A DNA stretch of 17,038 nucleotides. Source: an uncultured Butyricicoccus sp. (lineage in GTDB: Bacteria; Bacillota; Clostridia; Oscillospirales; Butyricicoccaceae). Below, in pieces: positions 1 through 6,748 of the stretch. Made by a program: the position numbers and the translations under genes. Below the pieces are notes generated by a model, which was not told where the DNA came from, did not search any database, and saw nothing but the letters and a program-made list of their open reading frames with translations. Within the stretch, counting starts at the first letter, position 1; every line of letters begins with the position of its first letter. Where the stretch lies: the NCBI GenBank assembly GCA_947575935.1, contig CANPPM010000017.1:1-17038 (forward strand), written 5' to 3'.

Positions 1-676
1 ATTTTAGAATCTGCACCTTATTCGCACCCTGAATCTCGGCCATTTCCTCCAACTCAGAATTAATCGAACGGAGTGAGCCCGACACCATGATATAAGAGAA
101 TGCGTAATAGTGCAGCACCATAACCAGAATAATGGCAATCGGACCATAGGCAAGCCAGTCCGGAATCGGCACGCCCATGCCGGCAAGAAATCCCAGCTGC
201 CCGGAGCGAGAGTTGCGGAACACCGCCAACCAGGACAACGCCTTGCACCACGAGGGAATCATGTACGGAATAATAATCAGCATGCCGATCTGCTTTTTCA
301 TCGGAATATCTGAACGAACCATCAGCCATGCAAGAATCGAACCCAGCGGCACCGAAATCAACGCCACAAAGAATCCGATAAGCAGGGAATTGCCGAGCGG
401 CTCCCAAAGAATAGCCTTCGACATCTGACCGGCACACATATATTTCCAATAATACAGAGTAAAATCGCCCACCTCACCGTGAACACGGCGCAGCTCACTC
501 TGCGCAAGCGTGACGGTATTTTTCAGCATTTCCAGAAGCGGGACGACGATCAATCCGATCAGGCAGATCAGGCAGATCAGCACGATCATGTTAAATGGAT
601 TGGTCACAACGTTCAAAACAAGGTTCTTCACCCGTTTTGTCGTCATGGGTTTCTTTTTGATTGCTGCGTTTGCCAC
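1..676 (-). CDS. ABC transporter permease subunit (Fe3+/spermidine-putrescine type), 3' end outside window
   Basis: Reading the minus strand from position 676 gives an uninterrupted frame of about 225 codons that leaves the window, so only the N-terminal part is seen. After a basic N-terminus comes a hydrophobic segment (FNMIVLICLICLIGLIVVPLL), then a periplasmic-type loop, then further hydrophobic segments (NSLLIGFFVALISVPLGSI; QIGMLIIIPYMIP; YGPIAIILVMVLHYYAFSY). Close to the edge is an EAA-type loop (ELEEMAEIQGANKVQIL), the cytoplasmic contact with the ATPase in binding-protein-dependent importer permeases. I chose GTG at 676 because AGAGGT lies 6 bases upstream; GTG at 682 and ATG at 646 are alternatives. 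The fold resembles permeases of iron(III), 2-aminoethylphosphonate or polyamine importers, but the substrate cannot be read from this piece and no binding protein or ATPase gene is visible. Confidence 0.85.
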   Translation of the reverse strand, partial: MANAAIKKKPMTTKRVKNLVLNVVTNPFNMIVLICLICLIGLIVVPLLEMLKNTVTLAQSELRRVHGEVGDFTLYYWKYMCAGQMSKAILWEPLGNSLLIGFFVALISVPLGSILAWLMVRSDIPMKKQIGMLIIIPYMIPSWCKALSWLAVFRNSRSGQLGFLAGMGVPIPDWLAYGPIAIILVMVLHYYAFSYIMVSGSLRSINSELEEMAEIQGANKVQILK

Positions 677-1109
677 ATGCACACCTCTTTCTCCAGCCAG
701 GAGGGAGCCCCCAGCCAAAAATGATAGTTGAGTTCCCTTTCCACATCAGGCGCGCGCCGCGCCGGTTCTCTTCACCACCTCGCTTATTTTTGGCAAATGC
801 CGTTGCCGTACTGCGCCGGAAATCCGAGCGCCGTACCCGGCGCCCCGGTTTTTCGCGAACGTTTACGTCAAACCGGGAAAAAGTCCCCGCCTGCAATCCT
901 GCGGGAACCTGCGCTGAAAACTGTCTTCCAGCGAAAATACCGTGCAAACAGGCCGGGAAGCGGCGGCTGACCCCACCGCTCACCATGGCTGCCGCACAGC
1001 AGCTTGTTTGTTCGACAAAGGCAGTGCGAAAGGATCTCAAACGTTTGCGTTGTCGATTATGCCGACCCCAGCCAGAATGTTCGCCGCATCCCTTGGTACT
1101 TTTGTCTAT
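677..1109 (-). other. Long GC-rich untranslated leader upstream of the permease; no gene recognised
   Basis: This stretch holds open frames on both strands, but none has a convincing ribosome site or recognisable protein. It contains an 8-bp inverted repeat, CCCGGTTT (844-851) and AAACCGGG (870-877), whose loop carries AACGTT (858-863), and a perfect 10-bp palindrome CAAACGTTTG (1038-1047). Palindromes centred on CG with this core resemble LacI-family operators. The second one lies about 60 bases downstream of the predicted start of transcription, a plausible roadblock position. I do not recognise a known riboswitch class. Regulatory function is inference. Confidence 0.35.
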
Positions 1110-1115
1110 GTTTTA

Positions 1116-1144
1116 ATTATATGGTGGTAGGTCGGCTTTGTCAA
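1116..1144 (-). promoter_or_regulatory. Consensus sigma-A promoter for the permease gene
   Basis: On the minus strand there is TTGACA (1144-1139), a 17-base spacer, then TATAAT (1121-1116). Both hexamers match the housekeeping consensus exactly. Transcription would begin near 1109 and run leftwards into the ABC permease gene at 676, giving an untranslated leader of roughly 430 bases. No other minus-strand gene lies between, so the permease operon is the likely target. Confidence 0.8.
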
Positions 1145-1243
1145 TCAAAAAATGAGAAGCCGGCCCGCAAGCGGGTGGAAAAAAATTCCCGGTACGCTGG
1201 CAGCCCAGACTGACGGCAGAAGTCCGTGTCCGCCGTGTCCCAT
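1145..1243 (-). CDS. Possible small protein of 32 residues
   Basis: On the minus strand an ATG at 1243 is preceded by GGAGG with a 7-base spacer, a better ribosome site than several real genes here have. The frame runs 32 codons, starting MGHGGHGLLPS and ending in a hydrophobic tail, with TGA just before the permease promoter. There is no homology I can recognise and no clear promoter of its own, so it may be chance. It lies in the 794-base gap between the wecC stop and the permease start; the remainder of that gap (1244-1477) shows no gene. Confidence 0.2.
   Translation of the reverse strand: MGHGGHGLLPSVWAASVPGIFFHPLAGRLLIF
1147..1178 (-). terminator. Possible weak terminator between wecC and the permease promoter
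   Basis: On the minus strand CCCG-CTTG-CGGG (from about 1175 down to 1164), partly extended by CC/GG, is followed after about 11 bases by six T (1152-1147). It sits just upstream of the permease promoter and about 300 bases past the wecC stop. The stem is short and the T-run is not immediately adjacent, so this is only a candidate. Confidence 0.25.
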
Positions 1244-1477
1244 CTGCTTTCCTCCCTCAAAACCACAGTAAACGTCCCAATTTTTTTCAATTTACTTCAA
1301 AACCTGCTTTTTTAAGGGAAACATGATACACCACTGAAAGTCCGCAGCAGAGGCAGCCCAATTGGTCATTTTTCAAAAAAATAAGCGCAAACTTTTACTA
1401 CCCAAACACGGCTCCGCCCCCGCCAGACATCCATCTGCAGGGCGCGGACAACCAGCCTGCCTGCTTATGCAGGCCCC

Positions 1478-2683
1478 CTATCCCATCATACCAACACAGT
1501 CAAAATAAGGCTTTTGCCGGATACGATCCATATTGTCGCGAAACAGCGAGTGCCCCAGTGTGACAACGACAAAATCCGCCTGCTCTATCGCGTCATCAAA
1601 CGGAAGGTTCGAAACACCCGAAACCTCACCGGCCGGCGCGAATGGCTCACAAGCAATCACCCGAACGCCTTTCTCCTGCAGCAGATGGCACAGCTCAATA
1701 GAGGGCGACTCACGCAGGTCATCTACGTCCGGCTTGTAGGAAAGGCCAAGCACCAACACCGTATCGCTCACCCTTTTCATCCCGGAAAGCACCTTTTCTG
1801 CGACAAAGCGCGGCTTATTTTCATTGCGCAGGCGTGAGGCATGGATCACCTTGGCCTCTTCCGGAAACTGCTCATAAATAAACCACGGGTCAACCGCGAT
1901 ACAATGCCCGCCGACACCGACGCCCGGGTTCAAAATATTGACGCGCGGATGGCAGTTGGCCAGCCGGATCAGCTCAAAGACATTGATGCCCATCTTATCG
2001 CAGATCACAGACAGCTCATTGGCATATGCAATATTGACATCACGGAAGGTATTCTCGGTCAGCTTGCACATCTCTGCAGTAATATCGTCGGTGATGCGGC
2101 ATACGCCCTTTTCCAGCACGCGGCTGTAAATCTCCTCTGCCATATGGGCAGCTTCCGGCGTGCGCGCGCCGATGATGCGGTCGTTATTCTTCAGCTCGTA
2201 CATCATATTACCGGGAATAACCCGCTCCGGACAGTGGGCGACATGCAGCTCCTCCGCCGGCAAGCCGGACTCCTCCCCCAGCACACGCGCAAGCATCTCG
2301 GTTGTCCGCGGCGGCACAGTCGACTCCAGGATAACCAGTGAGCCAGCTGTCATCACCTTGCCGATCATGCGCCCGGCCGACTCCACATAACGCAGGTCGG
2401 CGCGATGCGCGCCGTTTTCATCCTGGTAGAATGGGGTCGGCACCGAAATATAAAACACATCGGAAGGCGTAAGCTCTGCAGAAAAATGCAGGCGCCCGCT
2501 GCCGGCCGCTTTATCGAACGCCTCCTGCAGGCCGGGCTCGACGATATGGATCTTCCCGCCGCGCAGCGACTGAATCACACGCTCTGACACATCAAACCCG
2601 CACACCTCAAAGCCTGCCCCGGCCAGCGTGATCGCGGTCGGCAGGCCGATATAACCAAGCCCCATGACGGTGATTTTTTTCAT
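1478..2683 (-). CDS. wecC: UDP-N-acetyl-D-mannosamine dehydrogenase-type nucleotide-sugar dehydrogenase
   Basis: The 401-residue protein belongs to the UDP-glucose/UDP-ManNAc dehydrogenase family, which oxidises the C6 hydroxyl of a UDP-sugar to a uronic acid with two NAD+ in the cytoplasm. A Rossmann NAD site opens the protein (VMGLGYIGLP, residues 6-15). SVPTPF (80-85) and ESTVPP (120-125) follow. HCPERVIPGN (150-159), the Lys of MCKLTENT (K207) and the active-site Cys of GVGGHCIAVDPWF (C261) identify the catalytic domain. The GGHCIAVDPWFI form and length (E. coli WecC has about 420 residues) favour the WecC branch over UDP-glucose dehydrogenase. The C-terminal domain carries GLSYKPDVDDLRESPS. 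The start is supported by AAGGAAG 9 bases upstream. It stands alone, without wecB or glycosyltransferases; the product would feed a cell-surface polysaccharide (inference). Confidence 0.88.
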   Translation of the reverse strand: MKKITVMGLGYIGLPTAITLAGAGFEVCGFDVSERVIQSLRGGKIHIVEPGLQEAFDKAAGSGRLHFSAELTPSDVFYISVPTPFYQDENGAHRADLRYVESAGRMIGKVMTAGSLVILESTVPPRTTEMLARVLGEESGLPAEELHVAHCPERVIPGNMMYELKNNDRIIGARTPEAAHMAEEIYSRVLEKGVCRITDDITAEMCKLTENTFRDVNIAYANELSVICDKMGINVFELIRLANCHPRVNILNPGVGVGGHCIAVDPWFIYEQFPEEAKVIHASRLRNENKPRFVAEKVLSGMKRVSDTVLVLGLSYKPDVDDLRESPSIELCHLLQEKGVRVIACEPFAPAGEVSGVSNLPFDDAIEQADFVVVTLGHSLFRDNMDRIRQKPYFDCVGMMG

Positions 2684-2718
2684 GATCTGTAACTTCCTTT
2701 TTGCAAAACTTGTTTTTT

Positions 2719-2727
2719 AGTATACCA
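2719..2727 (-). promoter_or_regulatory. Extended -10 promoter for wecC
   Basis: On the minus strand, TG followed by one base and TATACT (2724-2719) forms an extended -10 about 36 bases upstream of the wecC start. The -35 region is T-rich and poor, as expected where an extended -10 compensates. It is divergent from the promoter of the HD-domain gene. Confidence 0.5.
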
Positions 2728-2784
2728 CAAAAAGCCAGAAAAAGAAAGCCGTTTCCGCAAAAAACTGTCCCGGAAAAGAAAAGA

Positions 2785-2813
2785 TTTACAAATCTGCGCG
2801 GCAATATTATAAT
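2785..2813 (+). promoter_or_regulatory. Sigma-A promoter for the HD-domain gene
   Basis: TTTACA (2785-2790), a 17-base spacer and TATAAT (2808-2813) form a near-consensus promoter. The leader to the ATG at 2905 is about 85 bases. Confidence 0.7.
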
Positions 2814-2904
2814 AGACCCGTATGACCGCTTGAGAAATGCCGGCCGGCGGCGTTTCCGAACGGGTCAAACCGAATCGCCAAAATCTGTTAGGAGGAATTG
2901 GAAC

Positions 2905-3486
2905 ATGCAGACACTTCACCACGAGGACGCTCTTGCGCTGCTGCGCAGATACAACAGCGAGCCCTTCCATATTCAGCATGGCCTGACCGTCGAAGGGGTG
3001 CTGCGCTGGTACGCAAATGAACTGGGATATGCAGATGAGGCTGATTATTGGGCAACGGTCGGCTTGCTGCACGACATCGATTTTGAGCGGTACCCCGATC
3101 AGCACTGCCTCAAGGCCCCCGAGCTGCTGCGGGAAGCCGGAGCCAGCGAGGATATGATTCATGCAATATGCAGCCACGGCTGGGGGCTGACGGTCGACAT
3201 CCGGCCCGAACACGAGATGGAGAAGGTGCTCTATGCCGTAGACGAACTGACTGGCCTAATCGGCGCATGCGCGCTGATGCGCCCTTCTAAAAGCGTACAG
3301 GACATGGAACTAAAATCGGTAAAAAAGAAATTCAAAACCGCCAGCTTTGCAGCGGGCTGTTCCCGCGACGTAATCATACGCGGCGCGGAACTGCTCGGCT
3401 GGGAACTGGATACGTTGATCCAAAAAACCATCCTCGCCATGCGCGCCTGCGAAGATACGGTCCGGGAAGAGCTGGGCCGCCTCTGA
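2905..3486 (+). CDS. HD-domain (predicted metal-dependent phosphohydrolase) protein
   Basis: The 193-residue protein is a single HD domain. Candidate metal ligands in order are the His residues near the N-terminus (H22/H25 in FHIQHG), the His-Asp pair of LLHDIDF (H56-D57), H91 in SHGWG, and D113 in YAVDELTGL. This is the layout of the HD superfamily of metal-dependent phosphohydrolases. Family members act on nucleotides or phosphorylated metabolites, but the substrate here cannot be inferred. I chose ATG 2905 because AGGAGG (2890-2895) lies 9 bases upstream; an in-frame extension upstream lacks such a site and would overlap the promoter. It is the first gene after the divergent promoter pair and is followed 116 bases later by spoIIP, with no terminator seen between them. 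Confidence 0.85.
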   Translation: MQTLHHEDALALLRRYNSEPFHIQHGLTVEGVLRWYANELGYADEADYWATVGLLHDIDFERYPDQHCLKAPELLREAGASEDMIHAICSHGWGLTVDIRPEHEMEKVLYAVDELTGLIGACALMRPSKSVQDMELKSVKKKFKTASFAAGCSRDVIIRGAELLGWELDTLIQKTILAMRACEDTVREELGRL

Positions 3487-3602
3487 CGCACCACACACCG
3501 GCCTTAAAATACAGGTTCTAACCGCCTGCCGCCCTGCATATATTCTGAACATCGGGCAGGGCGTTCCCCGTCCGCAACGATGAGGAAAGGCAGGCATGCA
3601 GC

Positions 3603-4667
3603 ATGAAAAAACGACCCGTCCGTGGGACCAGGAACCCAATCGCCCTCCCTGCGTTCCTGTGTATCCTGCTCGCCGTGCTTCTGCTCGGCCTGCACTGTTT
3701 GGGCGGCGAACCTGCATTCGAGGCGCTGCTGACCCGGTTGGCCACCAGTGAACGCTTTGTCGCAGGCGCGCTTTCACTCGAGCTTGGTCCCAGCGGACAA
3801 AGCCCCGTGGTGCATGCGCCGGCAGCAGCGGCCAGCGGGCTTGCCCTGCCGCCAGAACCCGAAGCACCCCATACGGCGGACGAGCCGGTAAGCGAAAGCG
3901 CTTTTGCCGCGCCCGCCCTCCCGGCAGGCAGCTTTGACCGCAAGGCCGAAACAGTTGAAGTATCCGGGACGACCGGCCTTTCCTTTGACGTCCAAGAAAT
4001 GCTGCGCGATCCGCTGGAACTGCGAAAGACCGACGGCCCTCAGGTATTGATCGTCCATACACACGGCAGCGAAGCCTATACTAATGATCAGACCTATCAA
4101 TACACCTCCGAAGAACGCTACCGCACCACGGACACCCGTTTTAATGTCGTCCAGGTCGGAGACCGTCTGACCGAAGTACTAGAGGAAAACGGTATCCAGA
4201 CGATTCACTGCCGCACCATGTTTGACAGCCCTGCTTATAACGGCTCCTACGGACGCTCGCTGGAGGAGATTGAGCGGCAGTTGGAGGCACACCCCTCCAT
4301 CCAAATCGTGATCGACCTCCATCGCGACGATATTTCCCTCGAAAACGGCGGAAAAATGTCGCTCGACTGGCAGTCAGACGGGCAGGAGTACGCCCGGATG
4401 ATGTTTGTTATCGGTTCGGACGCAAGCGGGCTGCGGCACGACAACTGGGAGCAAAACCTTAACTGGGCCGTCAACCTGCAGGCCAAACTGGACGCCGCCT
4501 ACCCCGGGCTGATGCGCGCGGTCAACCTGCGCAAACAGCGTTTTAACCAACATCTGCGTCCGGGTTCCATGATCATTGAATGCGGCGCATCGGGCAATAC
4601 ACTGACGCAGGCGCTCCGCTCCATCGCGTTATTCGGCAACTTCTTGGCTGCCGAATTGAACGCATAA
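3603..4667 (+). CDS. spoIIP: Stage II sporulation protein P (peptidoglycan hydrolase)
   Basis: The 354-residue protein matches SpoIIP, the amidase/endopeptidase of the SpoIIDMP complex that degrades septal peptidoglycan during engulfment. One transmembrane anchor lies at about residues 13-33, followed by a low-complexity Ala/Pro-rich linker (about 65-110) that would lie outside the membrane. The catalytic domain then runs to the C-terminus: VLIVHTHGSEAY (148-159, candidate zinc ligands H152/H154), VIDLHRDD (236-243, H240) and IIECGAS (324-330, E326). The ribosome site, AGGAAAGG, is about 12 bases upstream, a little far. In Bacillus this gene is under mother-cell SigE control; I could not find a convincing SigE promoter here. 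The strong hairpin at about 4858-4893 is its likely terminator. Its presence points to an endospore former or a recent descendant. Confidence 0.92.
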   Translation: MKKRPVRGTRNPIALPAFLCILLAVLLLGLHCLGGEPAFEALLTRLATSERFVAGALSLELGPSGQSPVVHAPAAAASGLALPPEPEAPHTADEPVSESAFAAPALPAGSFDRKAETVEVSGTTGLSFDVQEMLRDPLELRKTDGPQVLIVHTHGSEAYTNDQTYQYTSEERYRTTDTRFNVVQVGDRLTEVLEENGIQTIHCRTMFDSPAYNGSYGRSLEEIERQLEAHPSIQIVIDLHRDDISLENGGKMSLDWQSDGQEYARMMFVIGSDASGLRHDNWEQNLNWAVNLQAKLDAAYPGLMRAVNLRKQRFNQHLRPGSMIIECGASGNTLTQALRSIALFGNFLAAELNA

Positions 4668-4857
4668 AAAACAAGAGAGCGAAAGGCCGGTAACCCGCTC
4701 GCTGAACCACAGGCTGCCATTCCCCCGCCGCAGACAGGAGAGGCTCTGCGCCCAAAACAAGCGTCGAATGCAGCGGCCAGACAAAAAACGGCAGATTTGG
4801 CCGCCTTTGCAGCATACAGACCGCGACTTTGAAAACCGCAGGAAACCGGCAAACTGC

Positions 4858-4893
4858 AAAACGCGGAAGCCCCCGCCGGGCTTCCGCGTTTTT
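4858..4893. terminator. Bidirectional rho-independent terminator between spoIIP and the licT-like gene
   Basis: A stem of 12 perfect base pairs (4861-4872 with 4878-4889), extendable to 15 through A/T pairs, encloses a 5-base loop and is flanked by A-runs on the left and T-runs on the right. It can therefore stop transcription from both sides: spoIIP arriving from the left and the licT-like gene, whose stop codon is at 4915, from the right. The preceding stretch 4668-4857 holds nothing I recognise. Confidence 0.92.
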
Positions 4894-4914
4894 CTCTTGT
4901 CACAAAGCGTCCGT

Positions 4915-5769
4915 CTATGCCTCATCCGGCTCCCCTGCGCTGCGCGTGACTCGCGCAATATGGATGGTCAAATACAGCAGCTCCTCACGACCGCACTGGT
5001 AATGATACTTATCCAGCATAAACAGCTGCACCTTCCATGCACATGCATAGGCATCGGCATGCTTGGCGCGGATCGCCTCGATCAGCTCCTCGTTATCATC
5101 GTCCGGATAATGCCGGTCCGCCAGCACGCGCTGGGCAAAAAATTTCAGATGGGTGATAAAGCGGTAATAATCCAGGGAATCCTCGTCAAATTCGATATCA
5201 AAACAGGCGCGCACAATTGCGCAAACCTCCTGCATGATATAAGTAATGGTATACACATCGGAAATCGTTTCCGTAATCTGCGCATTGACGAAATGCATTG
5301 CGATAAAGGCCGCCTCATCATCCAGAAACTCGACGCCGGTCTCCTCCATCACCAGCCTTTTGGCCAGCATGCCAATGTCGTATTCATCCGGGTAAAACCG
5401 GCGGATATCCCACAGCAAGGGATTATGCAGCACAATCCCTTCCCGGTACCGCGTCAGCGCGCTTGAAATATGATCGGGCAGCGTGACATAAATGCTGTCG
5501 GAAAGGCGCTTCCCCAACCGCAGCCGCGCCTCATTAATAATCCGCTCGCTGAGCATCATATGGGCCAACGGAATGCTGATAGCCAGCTGCTGAAACTTCA
5601 CCTGCATATCCTGATCGGCGATATAATAGGTTTTTTCAATCTTGGACAGATCGGCCCGGTCCCCCGCCCGCTTGCCAAACGCCAGGCCGCGTCCCATCGC
5701 CACGACTTCCCGACCGGCCTCATCGTGCGCGACGACTACATTGTTGTTCAGTACCTTTTCAATCACCAT
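4915..5769 (-). CDS. licT: BglG/LicT-family transcriptional antiterminator
   Basis: The 284-residue protein has the full three-domain layout of BglG/LicT/SacY regulators. An N-terminal RNA-binding CAT domain (about 1-55; IEKVLNNNVV at the start, GRGLAFGKRAGD near 27-38) is followed by two PTS-regulation domains, PRD1 (about 65-170) and PRD2 (about 172-284). The four phosphorylatable histidines are all in place: H100 (LPDH), H159 (AMHF), H207 (THLKF) and H270 (IHIAR), nearly the LicT positions. Known relatives bind a RAT hairpin in target mRNA and prevent termination when the cognate sugar is present. AAAGGGG lies 9 bases before the start. It is 33 bases downstream of the gloA-like gene and so probably co-transcribed. 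No PTS permease, glycosidase or RAT sequence is visible, so the target is unknown and the symbol denotes family only. Confidence 0.88.
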   Translation of the reverse strand: MVIEKVLNNNVVVAHDEAGREVVAMGRGLAFGKRAGDRADLSKIEKTYYIADQDMQVKFQQLAISIPLAHMMLSERIINEARLRLGKRLSDSIYVTLPDHISSALTRYREGIVLHNPLLWDIRRFYPDEYDIGMLAKRLVMEETGVEFLDDEAAFIAMHFVNAQITETISDVYTITYIMQEVCAIVRACFDIEFDEDSLDYYRFITHLKFFAQRVLADRHYPDDDNEELIEAIRAKHADAYACAWKVQLFMLDKYHYQCGREELLYLTIHIARVTRSAGEPDEA

Positions 5770-5802
5770 TTCGCCATCCCCTTTCCCCGCTGCCGCCTCA
5801 GA

Positions 5803-6171
5803 TCAGCGGGCCGGAATGATCTCAATCCAATAGTTGTCCGGATCATGGATAAAATAAATCCCCATTTTTTCATTTTCAAAACAGATGCAGCCCATTTCCT
5901 GATGTTTTTGATGGGCCTTTTCCATATCGTCAACCTGCAGGGCCAAATGAAACTCATTGTCACCCAACGCATACGGACGGTCCCAGTCCCGCAGCCAGGT
6001 AAGCTCCAGTTGATGGGACGTCACACCGTCGCCTAAAAATACAATGATAAACGAACCATCCTCCGGCGTAATGCGGCGCACTTCTTCCAGCCCGAGCGCC
6101 TCCCGATAAAAAGCAAGAGAACGGTCCAGATCGCAGACATTAAAATTATTGTGTGCAAATTGAAATTTCAT
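5803..6171 (-). CDS. gloA: VOC-family protein, lactoylglutathione lyase (glyoxalase I)-like
   Basis: The 122-residue protein is one vicinal-oxygen-chelate domain with two beta-alpha-beta-beta-beta modules. Candidate metal ligands fall where glyoxalase I has them: H7 (AHNNFNV), E56 (QLELT), H75 (FHLAL) and E117 (WIEIIP). FYREALGLEE (21-30) and HDPDNYWIEI (109-118) are typical of the GloA branch. Glyoxalase I isomerises the hemithioacetal of methylglyoxal and a thiol. Many clostridia do not make glutathione, so a different thiol or a different VOC reaction is possible and the symbol is tentative. The start is supported by GGAGG 8 bases upstream. It is the first gene of a two-gene unit with the antiterminator, which might tie methylglyoxal defence to sugar uptake (inference). 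Confidence 0.8.
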   Translation of the reverse strand: MKFQFAHNNFNVCDLDRSLAFYREALGLEEVRRITPEDGSFIIVFLGDGVTSHQLELTWLRDWDRPYALGDNEFHLALQVDDMEKAHQKHQEMGCICFENEKMGIYFIHDPDNYWIEIIPAR

Positions 6172-6197
6172 TTCTCATACCTCCGTTTTCATATCCA

Positions 6198-6226
6198 AGC
6201 ATAGCACAGTCAAACCGGATTTGCAA
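6198..6226 (-). promoter_or_regulatory. Candidate promoter for the gloA-like/licT-like unit
   Basis: On the minus strand TTGCAA (6226-6221), a 17-base spacer and TATGCT (6203-6198) preceded by an extended-10 TG give a plausible sigma-A promoter about 27 bases upstream of the start at 6171. It diverges from the aro promoter at 6373. Between the two lies a 7-bp perfect inverted repeat (GGGCCGC 6241-6247, GCGGCCC 6259-6265) of unknown use. Confidence 0.5.
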
Positions 6227-6372
6227 GCGGCAGACGGTCCGGGCCGCCTTTTCTTTTTGCGGCCCGCCCCCCTTGACATATCCGCCCCAACCGCCCCGGC
6301 TGAATTCTCCATAACTGCCTCTTCAGGGGGCGGCAGCCGTACTTTTCCATGCAAAAGCGGTAATTTTTTCTC

Positions 6373-6401
6373 TTGACATTTTTCGTCGTGTCCAGTATAA
6401 T
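6373..6401 (+). promoter_or_regulatory. Consensus sigma-A promoter of the aro operon
   Basis: TTGACA (6373-6378), exactly 17 bases, then TATAAT (6396-6401). Transcription should start near 6408 and enter the T-box leader directly. With a perfect promoter, control of the operon probably rests on the leader rather than on initiation. Confidence 0.88.
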
Positions 6402-6407
6402 AAGCTT

Positions 6408-6700
6408 GCATATTGCAAATGGCGATGACAGAGGAAGTAATGCGGTGAAACGCGCCTTACAGGGAGCACCCGTCCTGACTGGAAACGGGGCAGGCGCCCG
6501 CGGCATGAAGTTCCCTCCCGAGCCGGGCGGCTGAACCAGTTTTCCAGTAGGCTGCCACGGGTTTCTCCCGTTACAGGGATCAGGCATCGGATTTTTCCTG
6601 TGCTGCAGAAAGTGCGGCGGTTTTAAATGCGCCGAATGTGGGTGGTACCGCGGAATTGTTTGTCTTCCGTCCCTGTTTTATGGGAAGGGGGACTTTTTCT
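6408..6700 (+). ncRNA. T-box riboswitch, probable tRNA-Phe specificity
   Basis: The conserved T-box sequence GGGTGGTACCGCGG is present at 6640-6653; its TGGT (6643-6646) would pair with the ACCA end of an uncharged tRNA, implying discriminator A. Upstream, Stem I begins with GATGA and the AGTA motif (6436-6439). The opposite side of the internal loop reads GAAGTTC (6507-6513), between GCAT and CCTC, which pair with ATGC and GAGG on the 5' side. Taking the codon one base after GAA gives TTC (6511-6513), i.e. Phe. Stem III is ACGGG-TTTCT-CCCGT (6557-6571). The leader ends in an intrinsic terminator before aroF. Low Phe-tRNA charging should stabilise the antiterminator and switch the operon on. 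No Tyr (TAC) or Trp (TGG) codon sits in that loop, though secondary structure was drawn by eye. Confidence 0.9.
6662..6698 (+). terminator. T-box-controlled intrinsic terminator
   Basis: A 12-base arm (6662-6673) pairs with 6682-6693, allowing G-T wobbles and one mismatch, around an 8-base loop, followed by TTTTTCTTTT. It lies just past the T-box sequence, in the position where the antiterminator and terminator compete. Confidence 0.88.
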
Positions 6701-6748
6701 TTTCCCGGCAGCGGCAAACGCCCATCTATCTAAAGGAGCGAAAACACC

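Noticed and set aside
591..1040. 149-codon minus-strand frame in the permease leader
   Set aside because: It overlaps the real permease start in another frame, is Arg/Cys-rich with no recognisable domain, and lacks a ribosome site.
661..1116. 151-codon plus-strand frame in the same leader
   Set aside because: Unlikely composition, no ribosome site, and antisense to the predicted leader transcript.
1367..1377. CATTTTTCAAA, matching the inverted end of the repeat at 14163-14450
   Set aside because: Only 11 bases match, with no partner end or internal blocks nearby, so chance is sufficient.
1459..1474. GCCTGC-TTAT-GCAGGC hairpin just after the wecC stop
   Set aside because: The stem is only 6 bp and there is no T-run on the minus strand, so I did not call it a terminator.
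3537..3544. CATATATT resembling a SigE -10 upstream of spoIIP
   Set aside because: No matching -35 element at the expected distance, so a sporulation promoter could not be supported.
4768..5466. 232-codon plus-strand frame opposite the licT-like gene
   Set aside because: It runs through the strong terminator hairpin and is antisense to a gene with all family motifs.
6273..6278. A second TTGACA upstream of the aro promoter
   Set aside because: No -10-like hexamer occurs at 16 to 18 bases downstream; that region is C-rich.
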